Numbered from the stretch's first letter, positions 1 through 6,589 are shown. The stretch: DNA of 10,732 bases from RGIG3102 sp964369915 (GCA_964369915.1 CAYJGG010000061.1:1-10732), one strand, 5' to 3'. Program-made: numbers and translations. Notes: generated from the letters alone by a model not told the origin.

Positions 1-74
1 CGATACTTAATGCACGCAAAGAAAACTTCGATTTATATTCTCAAAGAGAATATAACTAATCTTTACATTACTGT

Positions 75-137
75 AGTTTTCTGTGTTTACTTTATTAAGT
101 AAACTGCGTGCGATACTTAATGCACGCAAAGAAAACT
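75..137. other. Predicted three-way-junction fold within the repeat unit
   Basis: Three perfect stems nest without conflict. The closing stem pairs AGTTTTCT (75-82) with AGAAAACT (130-137). Inside it, GTTTACTT (85-92) pairs with AAGTAAAC (97-104) around a four-base loop. Directly after, TGCGTGC (105-111) pairs with GCACGCA (122-128) around a ten-base loop. Only bases 83, 84 and 129 are unpaired at the junction. The right half of the same fold is present at 1-27. This could be a structured RNA, a single-strand DNA structure used by a mobile or replication element, or a palindromic interspersed repeat. The pairing is seen directly; the role is not known. Confidence 0.6.
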
Positions 138-140
138 TCG

Positions 141-167
141 ATTTATATTCTCAAAGAGAATATAAAT
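141..167. other. Perfect 12-bp stem, 3-base loop hairpin (copy 2)
   Basis: ATTTATATTCTC (141-152) is the exact reverse complement of GAGAATATAAAT (156-167), with loop AAA. The first copy forms the same hairpin with a 10-bp stem (33-42 with 46-55). The stop codon of the CPBP gene (143-145, read on the minus strand) lies inside the left arm. No T-run follows on either strand, so it is not a standard intrinsic terminator, although it could still protect or end the transcript. Confidence 0.75.
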
Positions 168-1048
168 AATATACTATATATACAGCTTATTAAACTTAGA
201 AGTAAAACGGGGCTAGAAAATGTGTTTATAAAATTTTGCATATCATCTTCTTTATTAATAAATTCTTTAAAAGAAAAAGATGATTTTATCGGCTTTAAAG
301 AGTAAAACGATGAAACTCCTAAAATTAGCACAACAAAATTAATAAAAACTAAAGCAAACGTTGAAGAAACTCCAAAATGAAATTGACTTATATATAGCAT
401 TAAAAATGAGTAAGAATTATTAATTAAATGTGCACCTATACTCACTAAAATATTATTTGTTTTTAAATATAAATAGCTTAATATAATTGAAGATAAAAAT
501 GCAGGAAAGATTTGCTCAATATTTAAATGCATTAATGAAAAAAATAATGAAGAAATTATTATAGAAGAAAGTTTTCCGTATTTTGATAATATTCCTAGTA
601 AATACATTCTAATAAATAATTCTTCAAATATGCTAGGCAAAACTGCAATAGTAATATAATAAATAATAAAAGTGAGAAAGTTAGGAATATTTAATAAAGT
701 TTGCTCTTTTATAGGAGTGTTTGAAAAATAGCTAAAAATATACAAACCTATTTGATTAATTAAACTTATTAGTAAAAATAAAATTTGAGAAAAGAATATA
801 TAAGAAAGAATTTTCTTTGTTTTCACTTTTTTAAAAACCACAGGAGTGAATTTAATTAATCTTTCTATTGCAATTATCGGTAATATACAGGATAAAACAA
901 GAGTAAGCCCTGTTATTAAAAGAGTTATCAATGTATTATTATTTTCATTAAGATAATTTAAAGGTATGGGTAGATAATTTCTTATAATTAAAAAAATAAA
1001 TATAGAAAAACCTATAATATTATATGTATATTTCGAATTTGATTTCAT
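143..1048 (-). CDS. CPBP family intramembrane metalloprotease (CAAX protease / bacteriocin-immunity type)
   Basis: This is a 301-residue, very hydrophobic protein, predicted to span the membrane about seven or eight times. It carries the three signature motifs of the CPBP (Abi, CAAX-protease-like) family in the right order: EExxxR at E142, E143 and R147; FxxxH at F170 and H174; and HxxxN at H207 and N211. In characterised relatives these residues bind metal and form the membrane-buried active site. Members process prenylated or signal-type peptides, or confer self-immunity to peptide toxins; the substrate here cannot be inferred, as no bacteriocin gene is visible nearby. The ATG at 1046-1048 has AGGAGA at 1052-1057 upstream. 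The gene appears to be transcribed separately from its right neighbour, whose terminator lies between them. The last eight residues are encoded by repeat sequence, so the original C terminus may have been different. Confidence 0.85.
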   Translation of the reverse strand: MKSNSKYTYNIIGFSIFIFLIIRNYLPIPLNYLNENNNTLITLLITGLTLVLSCILPIIAIERLIKFTPVVFKKVKTKKILSYIFFSQILFLLISLINQIGLYIFSYFSNTPIKEQTLLNIPNFLTFIIYYITIAVLPSIFEELFIRMYLLGILSKYGKLSSIIISSLFFSLMHLNIEQIFPAFLSSIILSYLYLKTNNILVSIGAHLINNSYSFLMLYISQFHFGVSSTFALVFINFVVLILGVSSFYSLKPIKSSFSFKEFINKEDDMQNFINTFSSPVLLLSLISCIYSILFIFSLRI

Positions 1049-1073
1049 ATATCTCCTATTTAAAATGTATTTA

Positions 1074-1107
1074 ATTATATTTTACATTTTATATTGATAA
1101 AATACAA
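1074..1107 (-). promoter_or_regulatory. Candidate promoter for the CPBP protease gene
   Basis: On the minus strand TTGTAT (1102-1107) stands 17 bases before TAAAAT (1079-1084), with a second possible -10, TATAAT, at 1074-1079. It falls between the terminator of the preceding gene and the start codon at 1048. The region is extremely AT-rich, so chance matches are likely. Confidence 0.35.
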
Positions 1108-1137
1108 TAAAAATTTAATTAATATAATATTAAAAAT

Positions 1138-1167
1138 AAAAAAACTTAGCAAAATGCTAAGTTTTTT
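1138..1167 (-). terminator. Rho-independent terminator of the FKBP lipoprotein gene
   Basis: CTTAGCA (1145-1151) and TGCTAAG (1155-1161) form a perfect stem with a three-base loop. A-runs and T-runs flank it on both sides and extend the stem. Read on the minus strand, the stem is followed by seven T residues, a few bases after the stop codon of the lipoprotein gene. The symmetric A/T tracts mean it could also work in the other direction. Confidence 0.85.
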
Positions 1168-1180
1168 ATTTTAGTATATT

Positions 1181-2347
1181 TTAGTTTAGGTATGCTTCTG
1201 GCATAACTGCGCCATCTGTGTTATTAATCATTGCCATATGAGCTTCTTGAACAGCTAATGTGTGTCCAATATATGATGCTAGATAGTTTGCACCTAAAGA
1301 TTCAACATATAAATCATACATTCCATCGCCTAGCATTTGATCAGCTACATATTTAATGTTTTCAGTTGATAAATCTAAATCGCCTGATTCCATTATAGCT
1401 TGGTAAACTAGCATAGCAGCCGCTTGCTCTTCAAAAGATTCTTTATTTGATTCAATAAAAGCTTCAAGGCTTTCTGCGCCAGTGCCATATAATAAATATG
1501 TTTCAACGTCCATACCGTATTGCATAGCAGTAGAAGTTAAGCTATCAATAGTTGAATCTTCTGCAAATTGCACTAAATCTGCTGGTAAATCGCTTATTTC
1601 AGCAGCAATTAAAAATTCATTAACATAAGTTGATTGCTTATCAAATATAATGCTTTCTACAATTGCATCTTCTAATTCTTGTGCAGATTCAAATTGACCA
1701 GCATAATATTCTTGAACGAATTCATCATTAAATTCTGGTGTGATTGTTGTGTAGCCGTGATTAATAGTGATATTAAATACAGCGTCTTGTCCTGCTAAAT
1801 CAGCAGAACCATAGTCATCTGGGAAAGTTACATTGATATCAAAGTTTTCGCCAACATTATGGCCAACAATAGCTTCTTCAAATCCAGGAATAAAATCACC
1901 TGCACCTATAGTTAAATCACTTGTACCAGCTCCGCCTTCAAATTCAACGCCATCAATTGAGCCAACAAAACTCACATTATAAGTTTCGCCTTCAGCTGCA
2001 ACAACACTTGTATCAGTGTTTGCTTCTGTTGTTGGTGCTTGAGCCATAATAGAATCAATTTGCACTTGAATTTCATCTTCTGTTGCAGTTAGAGTATCTT
2101 CTGGTAATTTTTCTGATTTATAATCAGGCATTGTTACATAATCAGTAGCAGTTACACCATTGAAATATCCTTCTTCTGTAAAATATGAATTATAATCTAA
2201 CATTTCATAAGTTGCTTCTTCTGTAGTAGTAGTTTCTTCTGTAGTAGTTTCTTCTTCAGTTGTAGCTTCCTCGCTTGAACAAGCTGTAAGAGAAGCAATT
2301 AATAAAGATGATGTTAGCATTAAAGCTAATAATTTTTTTAGTTTCAT
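1181..2347 (-). CDS. FKBP-type peptidyl-prolyl isomerase lipoprotein, trigger-factor-like
   Basis: This is a 388-residue lipoprotein foldase. The N terminus is a lipoprotein signal peptide (MKLKK, a hydrophobic stretch, then LTAC) with the modified Cys at 23, so the protein should sit on the outer face of the membrane. A Thr/Glu-rich linker follows (about 26-45). An FKBP domain spans about 118-197, with GETYNVSFVG, a DFIPGFEEA segment and the VTFPDDYG element typical of trigger-factor FKBP domains. The rest (about 203-375) is predicted helical and resembles the trigger factor C-terminal/SurA-type chaperone arm. Family knowledge suggests folding of exported proteins, as PrsA does in other Bacillota. 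An upstream in-frame ATG at 2359 would add MEEK, but its first codons are themselves the GGAGG ribosome site, so the ATG at 2347 is preferred. It has its own promoter and terminator. Confidence 0.88.
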   Translation of the reverse strand: MKLKKLLALMLTSSLLIASLTACSSEEATTEEETTTEETTTTEEATYEMLDYNSYFTEEGYFNGVTATDYVTMPDYKSEKLPEDTLTATEDEIQVQIDSIMAQAPTTEANTDTSVVAAEGETYNVSFVGSIDGVEFEGGAGTSDLTIGAGDFIPGFEEAIVGHNVGENFDINVTFPDDYGSADLAGQDAVFNITINHGYTTITPEFNDEFVQEYYAGQFESAQELEDAIVESIIFDKQSTYVNEFLIAAEISDLPADLVQFAEDSTIDSLTSTAMQYGMDVETYLLYGTGAESLEAFIESNKESFEEQAAAMLVYQAIMESGDLDLSTENIKYVADQMLGDGMYDLYVESLGANYLASYIGHTLAVQEAHMAMINNTDGAVMPEAYLN

Positions 2348-2352
2348 CTTTT

Positions 2353-2357
2353 CCTCC
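2353..2357 (-). promoter_or_regulatory. Ribosome binding site that fixes the FKBP lipoprotein start
   Basis: GGAGG on the minus strand stands five bases before the ATG at 2347. It overlaps the upstream in-frame ATG at 2359, which has no ribosome site of its own, so the shorter reading starting MKLKK is favoured. Confidence 0.8.
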
Positions 2358-2386
2358 ATAAATTTTGTTTTAATTTTTAAAATACT

Positions 2387-2420
2387 AGTATATTGTACAT
2401 TATTATCTTGTAAATAACAA
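2387..2420 (-). promoter_or_regulatory. Candidate sigma-A promoter for the FKBP lipoprotein gene
   Basis: Two overlapping sets fit on the minus strand: TTTACA (2409-2414) with TATACT (2387-2392) at 16 bases, and TTGTTA (2415-2420) with TACAAT (2392-2397) at 17 bases. Either gives a short leader before the start at 2347. A five-base-pair inverted repeat (2407-2411 with 2417-2421) overlaps the -35 region. No convincing terminator was found between the DUF1904 gene and this site, so read-through from the polysaccharide locus is possible. Confidence 0.5.
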
Positions 2421-2480
2421 GTTATTTTTGTTCCCTGACATATTTTTGTTTTATCATCATCACAAATACATCATAACTTT

Positions 2481-2807
2481 TTAAAAATGCTCGCCGTCTT
2501 CGTAGTAGCTTTCTTTTGAAAATAAAGAAAAACTAACTTGAGTAAACTCAAATCCTAAATTTTTTAGTTCGTTATGAAGACAAGTGGCAACTAAGTCTTG
2601 AATAGGTTGCTCTCTATAAAACCAATGAACAGCAACAACAGCTTGATTTAATTCTTCACCTTCATGTGAATAAAACTTTGAAGGAATACTATCATATAAA
2701 AACCAGTCAGCCGGACAATCAACTATCTCTGCTAATTTTTCGCTTGTGTTTTTTGCTAAAGTTTTCACTTGGCTTTCATCTAAGCCTTTAATCATAATTT
2801 GTGGCAT
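2481..2807 (-). CDS. DUF1904 family protein (tautomerase/MIF-like fold)
   Basis: This is a complete 108-residue protein recognisable as DUF1904 by its MPQIMIKGL start, the CPADWF segment near 31-36, VVAVHWFYR near 57-65, and the characteristic YYEDGEHF end. To my knowledge the family is structurally related to the tautomerase/MIF superfamily, in which the proline after the initiator Met is catalytic; Pro2 is present. The real substrate is unknown. No signal peptide or membrane segment is seen, so it should be cytoplasmic. The ATG at 2807 has AAAGAAAGG seven bases upstream. It lies 23 bases after the SGNH gene with no terminator between, so it is probably the last gene of the polysaccharide operon, although a link to glycan synthesis is not obvious. 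Confidence 0.8.
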   Translation of the reverse strand: MPQIMIKGLDESQVKTLAKNTSEKLAEIVDCPADWFLYDSIPSKFYSHEGEELNQAVVAVHWFYREQPIQDLVATCLHNELKNLGFEFTQVSFSLFSKESYYEDGEHF

Positions 2808-2830
2808 ATTAAAACCTTTCTTTATTAATA

Positions 2831-3907
2831 TTAGAATGTTTGCGGAAGTATTTTATATATGGATTCAGCTTTTATGTGAAGTCCATCGTAAAAATCTGCA
2901 TTAGTTAAATTTAGTTTATGTGGATTATATGAGCCGTATAATGGAATATTATTTTCGCTAGCAAAAGTGGTTATATATTCTTCAGTTAAAAACCAGCTTT
3001 CATAACCTGCGTCTTTTTGCTCATACGCATAATCGTAAACAATAGGATGATAAGGCGGAATAAAGAAAACTATTTCCACATCATTATCTTCAAGATGCTC
3101 AATAAACTTTTCAAAAATTTCAATTTCTTCTTCGCCTAGATGCTCATAAAGGGAAATATCCATTTGATTATGAATTAAAACTAAAGCATTATGATCAATA
3201 GTTTCTTGGCTAGACTCTCTAAAAGCAACATCATAAACAATAGATCCATCAGGTGCTTTTATAACAACATCACTTTTTAAAACATCTTCCTCTAAAACAA
3301 TTTCAGGGGGAGTTTCTAAATCAGCGCCATTGTAATAATAATCTACACTACTTTGAAAGTAAGCTGGATCTAAAAGTGCTTGATATTTTTCGTTAGGATC
3401 AATTTCTTCATACCACTCATTATCAACCCCTAGAACTTCTCCTATAAACTCATAATACAATTCTTTATCACTTCTTCTATCAAAAGCATCTTCACTAGGG
3501 TTAAATAGCCAAGGATCTATGGATAAAATCATAGTTTCTGGAATTTTATCTTCTTTATAGAATATATAATAGCTAGTGAAAAAATCAAAATAATCACCGC
3601 CAACATTTGCAGCATTATAAAATGTTTTTGTTTCTGATATTTCTGAATTAACCATCATTGAACGGCTACTACCATTAATTAAAATTTGTGGAGTGTATGG
3701 TACGTTTTTTGCATAAACTTCATTTAAAAGTCTGCCGTCTAATTGCTCGTATTTATCAATATAATAACCATCTAGCATATATTCGCTAGCTAGTCTTTCA
3801 AATCCAACTCCGAAAAACAAGCCGGATGGATCTACATTATAAGAAACATACACCATAAAAGCTAAAATTGGAACAAGAAGGATGGATTTTAAAAATAATT
3901 TAATCAT
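2831..3907 (-). CDS. Membrane-anchored SGNH-fold acyltransferase/hydrolase partner of the MBOAT protein
   Basis: This is a 358-residue protein with one N-terminal membrane segment (about 3-22) and a long, acidic extracytoplasmic part. It shows the minimal SGNH/GDSL catalytic signature: INGSSRS near 77-83, providing the nucleophile serine (80 or 81), and DGLH at 341-344, providing Asp341 and His344 close to the C terminus. This layout matches DltD, AlgJ/AlgX and PatB-type proteins, which work with an MBOAT membrane acyltransferase to place acyl groups, usually acetyl, on an exported glycan. It lies 18 bases after the MBOAT gene. The ATG at 3907 is preceded by AAAGAAAGGA ten bases upstream. Overall similarity to a named family is weak; the assignment rests on the catalytic motifs, topology and neighbour. 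An esterase acting in reverse is an alternative. Confidence 0.72.
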   Translation of the reverse strand: MIKLFLKSILLVPILAFMVYVSYNVDPSGLFFGVGFERLASEYMLDGYYIDKYEQLDGRLLNEVYAKNVPYTPQILINGSSRSMMVNSEISETKTFYNAANVGGDYFDFFTSYYIFYKEDKIPETMILSIDPWLFNPSEDAFDRRSDKELYYEFIGEVLGVDNEWYEEIDPNEKYQALLDPAYFQSSVDYYYNGADLETPPEIVLEEDVLKSDVVIKAPDGSIVYDVAFRESSQETIDHNALVLIHNQMDISLYEHLGEEEIEIFEKFIEHLEDNDVEIVFFIPPYHPIVYDYAYEQKDAGYESWFLTEEYITTFASENNIPLYGSYNPHKLNLTNADFYDGLHIKAESIYKILPQTF

Positions 3908-3925
3908 ATAGTAAACATCCTTTCT

Positions 3926-5374
3926 TTAAAATTGGAAATAGATAAACTGGCTTTGCCCAAAATATCCAAAGAATAAAATTAGAAGTAGTATTGCATAATA
4001 GAAAATCCATCTAAAAACAAAATGAGATGAATTTATTTTTTCTAAAAGATTTCCTTTACCCTCAAATGCTTCAATGAATAATAAAAATATAATACAAAGG
4101 AATATAACACCGCCATGATTTTGATAAAAACCAATACTTTCAAATACGCTAGTGTAGTAACTAGGATCAAACCATAAAGAAAAATCAGCAAGGATATTAT
4201 TTAATATATAAAATGCATCAGATAAAGTATTTGCTCTAAAGAATATCCAAGTGGTGTCTATTAAAATAAAAGTGAAAATTATTTTTATAAACGAAACAAT
4301 AAAATTATCTTTTTTCTTTTCTTTATTTTTATATAAAATATCATCTTTAATTTTTGATAAAGCGTTTAATATTCCATTTAAAAGCCCCCAAACAACGAAG
4401 GTGAGTGCTGCACCATGCCATAAACCACTAACTAAAAACGTTAAAAGTAAATTTATATAAGTGCGAGTTTTGCCTTTTCTTGAGCCGCCAAGAGGAATAT
4501 AAACATAATCCATAAACCATGATGATAATGAAATATGCCATCTTTTCCAAAATTCAGGAATTGATTTTGAAAAATAAGGATGATTAAAGTTTCGCATTAA
4601 TTTATAGCCTAAAATATTTGCAGCACCAATAGCTATATCAGAGTATCCAGAGAAATCTCCATAGATTTGAAAAGCAAATAGAACTGTTGTTATAAATAAA
4701 CTAAGGCCAGAATAATCAGTTGGAGAATTATAAACACTGTTTATAATTTGAGCGGCAGAATCGGCAATAACTAGCTTTTTGAAAAATCCAAATGCCATTA
4801 AAACTAAACCATCTGTAACTCTTTTATATTCAAATTTATTTGTTTTGTGAAATTGTGGTAACAAGTTTGTGCTTCTTTCGATAGGTCCTGCTACAAGCTG
4901 TGGAAAAAAGCTAACGAATAAAGCATATGTTAAAAAGTTTTTTTCTGGCTTTATTTTTTTTCTATATACATCTATAGAATAGCCAAGTGATTGGAATGTG
5001 TAAAAAGATATGCCAACAACTAGTAGTAAATTAGTGTTTTCTTTTAATTGGATATTTTCAAAAACATTAGTTATACTTTCAACAAAGAAATTAAAATATT
5101 TAAAATAAAATAAAATAATTAAATTTAAAATTATATTAACACTTAAAAATATTTTTCTTTTTAGGATATCTTCTGTTTTATCAATTACTAAAGCACACAG
5201 ATAAGTGCTCACAGTTGAAAAAAGAATTAGTAGTGCATATACAGGCTCCCAAAACATATAAAAATAATAGCTTGAAATTAATAGCCATATATTTTTTAGT
5301 TTTTTTGGAACTATAAAATAAAAAAGCACTACTATTGGGAAAAATATTAAAAAATCAACAGAGTTAAAAAGCAT
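3926..5374 (-). CDS. MBOAT family O-acyltransferase (AlgI/DltB/PatA-like)
   Basis: This is a 482-residue polytopic membrane protein with roughly eleven or twelve hydrophobic segments, a normal length for AlgI-type MBOAT proteins. Diagnostic segments are FPQLVAGPIERS (about 157-168), YGDFSGYSDIAIG (238-250), PEFWKRWHISLS (273-284) and FLVSGLWHGA (313-322). His320 in the last is the invariant MBOAT histidine and His280 is the second conserved one. The family moves an acyl group from a cytoplasmic donor across the membrane to an extracytoplasmic acceptor, generally through an SGNH partner, which is the next gene here. Position in an L-FucNAc glycan locus suggests the acceptor is that glycan; the acyl group is most often acetyl. 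Absence of dltA and dltC argues against teichoic acid D-alanylation. The ATG at 5374 has AGGAAAGGAA upstream. Confidence 0.9.
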   Translation of the reverse strand: MLFNSVDFLIFFPIVVLFYFIVPKKLKNIWLLISSYYFYMFWEPVYALLILFSTVSTYLCALVIDKTEDILKRKIFLSVNIILNLIILFYFKYFNFFVESITNVFENIQLKENTNLLLVVGISFYTFQSLGYSIDVYRKKIKPEKNFLTYALFVSFFPQLVAGPIERSTNLLPQFHKTNKFEYKRVTDGLVLMAFGFFKKLVIADSAAQIINSVYNSPTDYSGLSLFITTVLFAFQIYGDFSGYSDIAIGAANILGYKLMRNFNHPYFSKSIPEFWKRWHISLSSWFMDYVYIPLGGSRKGKTRTYINLLLTFLVSGLWHGAALTFVVWGLLNGILNALSKIKDDILYKNKEKKKDNFIVSFIKIIFTFILIDTTWIFFRANTLSDAFYILNNILADFSLWFDPSYYTSVFESIGFYQNHGGVIFLCIIFLLFIEAFEGKGNLLEKINSSHFVFRWIFYYAILLLILFFGYFGQSQFIYFQF

Positions 5375-5407
5375 TATAGAAGAATTTCCTTTCCTAGCTT
5401 TATAATA

Positions 5408-5794
5408 TTATTTTTTATCGCTGTTTTCATTAGAACTTTCTAATTTGCGAATTCTCTTTTCTAATAAAGCTATTGTTTGGGCAAGTTTTTTGATTTTTTT
5501 TGAAAATCCTGAAATTATAGCCGAAACTGAGAGGAGAATTAATAAGATAAAAATAATTTGAGTTAAAAATATAAAGTTTACAGGATCTACAACGCCTGAG
5601 ATATCACCTAGCACATAAACTATATATGGAAAAAAAGCAAAAAACACCATAACAAGGCTAAAAACAAGCCATATTATCGCATATTTCACTTCTAATTTTT
5701 CTTTTTTTATAAGATATATTATCATTACAAGTAATGTTAAAGCACCAACTATTAATAAAACTTGCAACATGTTTTCAAGTATAAAATTAATCAT
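5408..5794 (-). CDS. DUF2304 small membrane protein, likely GT2 partner
   Basis: This is a 128-residue protein with three predicted membrane helices (about 9-29, 39-60, 73-96) and a charged, coiled-coil-like C-terminal tail (about 98-120). The KKEKLEVKYAIIWL segment between helices one and two and the later PVNFIFL are typical of DUF2304. Members sit beside GT2 polyprenyl-phosphate sugar synthases; GacJ of group A Streptococcus, which binds and stimulates the GT2 enzyme GacI, is the best-known case to my knowledge. Here it directly follows such a GT2. A longer reading from the ATG at 5836 would add 14 residues but has no ribosome site. The ATG at 5794 is preceded by AAAGAAAGGAA (5806-5816) at the same long spacing used by two other genes here, so it is preferred. 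Confidence 0.82.
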   Translation of the reverse strand: MINFILENMLQVLLIVGALTLLVMIIYLIKKEKLEVKYAIIWLVFSLVMVFFAFFPYIVYVLGDISGVVDPVNFIFLTQIIFILLILLSVSAIISGFSKKIKKLAQTIALLEKRIRKLESSNENSDKK

Positions 5795-5805
5795 ATTTAT
5801 GATAA

Positions 5806-5816
5806 TTCCTTTCTTT
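5806..5816 (-). promoter_or_regulatory. Extended Shine-Dalgarno selecting the DUF2304 start
   Basis: AAAGAAAGGAA on the minus strand lies upstream of the ATG at 5794 and inside the first codons of the longer alternative reading. The same or a similar sequence precedes the genes starting at 2807, 3907, 5374 and 8964, which supports its role. Confidence 0.6.
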
Positions 5817-5839
5817 GAGTTTTTATTACTACTCATAAA

Positions 5840-5860
5840 CTAGCCAATAAGTATTGCTAG
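5840..5860. other. Bulged hairpin in the GT2–DUF2304 gap
   Basis: CTAGC plus CAATA (5840-5849) can pair with TATTG plus CTAG (5852-5860), giving nine pairs with one bulged C and a very short loop. There is no T-run, so it is not an intrinsic terminator. It may be an RNA processing or stability element, or chance. Confidence 0.3.
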
Positions 5861-5876
5861 CGAAGAATAAAGCCAA

Positions 5877-6581
5877 TTATCCCCTTTTTTTTGAAAATGA
5901 AATACGATGAATAACTAAAGAAAGGCATACTTTAATCATATAATAAGCACTTTTAAAACTTCTAATAGAAGAAACACCGCCTTGACGCTCTTCCATTTCA
6001 ACAGCCACTTCTTTTATCGTGAAATTATTCATTAAGCATTCCATAATAGCTTCTGGCTCTGGATAATCATCTGCATAATTTTTAGCAAAAAATTCAATTA
6101 GGTTTCTGTCACAAGCACGAAATCCGCTAGTTACATCACGTACTTTTTTTCCTGTTAAAACAAAAATTAAAGTGGAGATGATATTTATTCCAAATCTTCT
6201 TAAAAATGAAGTTTGAAATCCTTCTTTTTTTATAAATCGTGAGCCGATAGACATATTGCATAGCCCGTCTTTTATCGGTTGACAAACAGTATTTAAGTAT
6301 TCGGCTGGATGCTGGCCATCGCCGTCCATTTGAACTGCTATATCATAATTATTTTCTTTTGCATATAAGTAGCCTGCTTGCACACCGCCACCAATTCCAA
6401 GATTGATAGGGTTGTTTATATAATTTAAATTTTCTTTTTCTAAAATAGAAAGGGTAGAGTCGGTTGATGAATCATTAACGATTAAATAATCAACGTCTTG
6501 TGCCTTTTCACTTAATGTATTTATAAAAGATAAAATACTTTCTTCTTCGTTATAACATGGAATAATAACTAAAGTTTTCAA
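5877..6581 (-). CDS. GT2 family glycosyltransferase, polyprenyl-phosphate sugar synthase type
   Basis: This is a 234-residue protein starting MKTLVIIPCYNEEE, the classic GT-A nucleotide-sugar fold start. Further motifs are VNDSSTDST (36-43), NPINLGIGGG (57-66), the metal-binding QMDGDGQH (85-91, DxD at 86-88) and TSGFRAC (151-157), a set typical of dolichol-phosphate-mannose-synthase-like enzymes. There are no clear C-terminal membrane helices; hydrophobic stretches near 130-144 and 211-228 may attach it to the membrane, with the DUF2304 partner as anchor. Likely reaction: transfer of a sugar from UDP-sugar to undecaprenyl phosphate, giving a donor for side-chain addition outside the cell. 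The sugar is unknown; GlcNAc is a guess by analogy with GacI. The start is TTG at 6581, seven bases after a perfect AAGGAGG. A more distal TTG at 6617 would overlap the preceding gene and lacks a ribosome site. Confidence 0.85.
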   Translation of the reverse strand: MKTLVIIPCYNEEESILSFINTLSEKAQDVDYLIVNDSSTDSTLSILEKENLNYINNPINLGIGGGVQAGYLYAKENNYDIAVQMDGDGQHPAEYLNTVCQPIKDGLCNMSIGSRFIKKEGFQTSFLRRFGINIISTLIFVLTGKKVRDVTSGFRACDRNLIEFFAKNYADDYPEPEAIMECLMNNFTIKEVAVEMEERQGGVSSIRSFKSAYYMIKVCLSLVIHRISFSKKRG

Positions 6582-6589
6582 AAGTTTAT

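Larger units (their letters stand above)
1..170. repeat. Tandem direct repeat, 60 bp copies at a 110 bp period
   Basis: Bases 1-60 and 111-170 match at 59 of 60 positions; the only difference is C at 56 against A at 166. Identity ends after 60/170. Because base 1 is already inside the repeat, the left part of the first copy, and perhaps further copies, lie outside the window. The stretch between the copies (61-110) is not spacer-like: it holds the left arms of stems whose right arms are in the second copy, so the natural unit is probably the whole 110 bp. Function is unknown. Transcription and strand cannot be told from the window. Confidence 0.9.

Noticed and set aside
71..140. Integron attC site or Xer dif site
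   Set aside because: The palindromic arms lack the attC core consensus, no integrase is present and the sequence does not match known dif sites; the multi-branched shape differs as well.
141..167. Intrinsic terminator of the CPBP gene
   Set aside because: The hairpin is strong but AT-rich, overlaps the stop codon and is not followed by a T-run on either strand.
1..170. CRISPR array
   Set aside because: The repeat is too long (60 bp), only two copies are seen, the intervening sequence pairs with the repeat rather than being an independent spacer, and no cas gene is present.
108..305. Plus-strand open frame of 65 codons
   Set aside because: It runs antisense through the 3' end of the CPBP gene and the repeat, has no ribosome site and no recognisable protein features.
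1181..2347. Cytoplasmic trigger factor (tig)
   Set aside because: It has a lipoprotein signal with an LTAC lipobox and lacks the N-terminal ribosome-binding domain.
4251..4460. Plus-strand open frame antisense to the MBOAT gene
   Set aside because: It is a shadow of the well-supported MBOAT coding sequence, with no ribosome site and no family resemblance.
2831..5374. Teichoic acid D-alanylation (dlt) genes
   Set aside because: An MBOAT plus SGNH pair recalls DltB/DltD, but dltA and the carrier-protein gene dltC are absent and the context is a capsule-type sugar locus.
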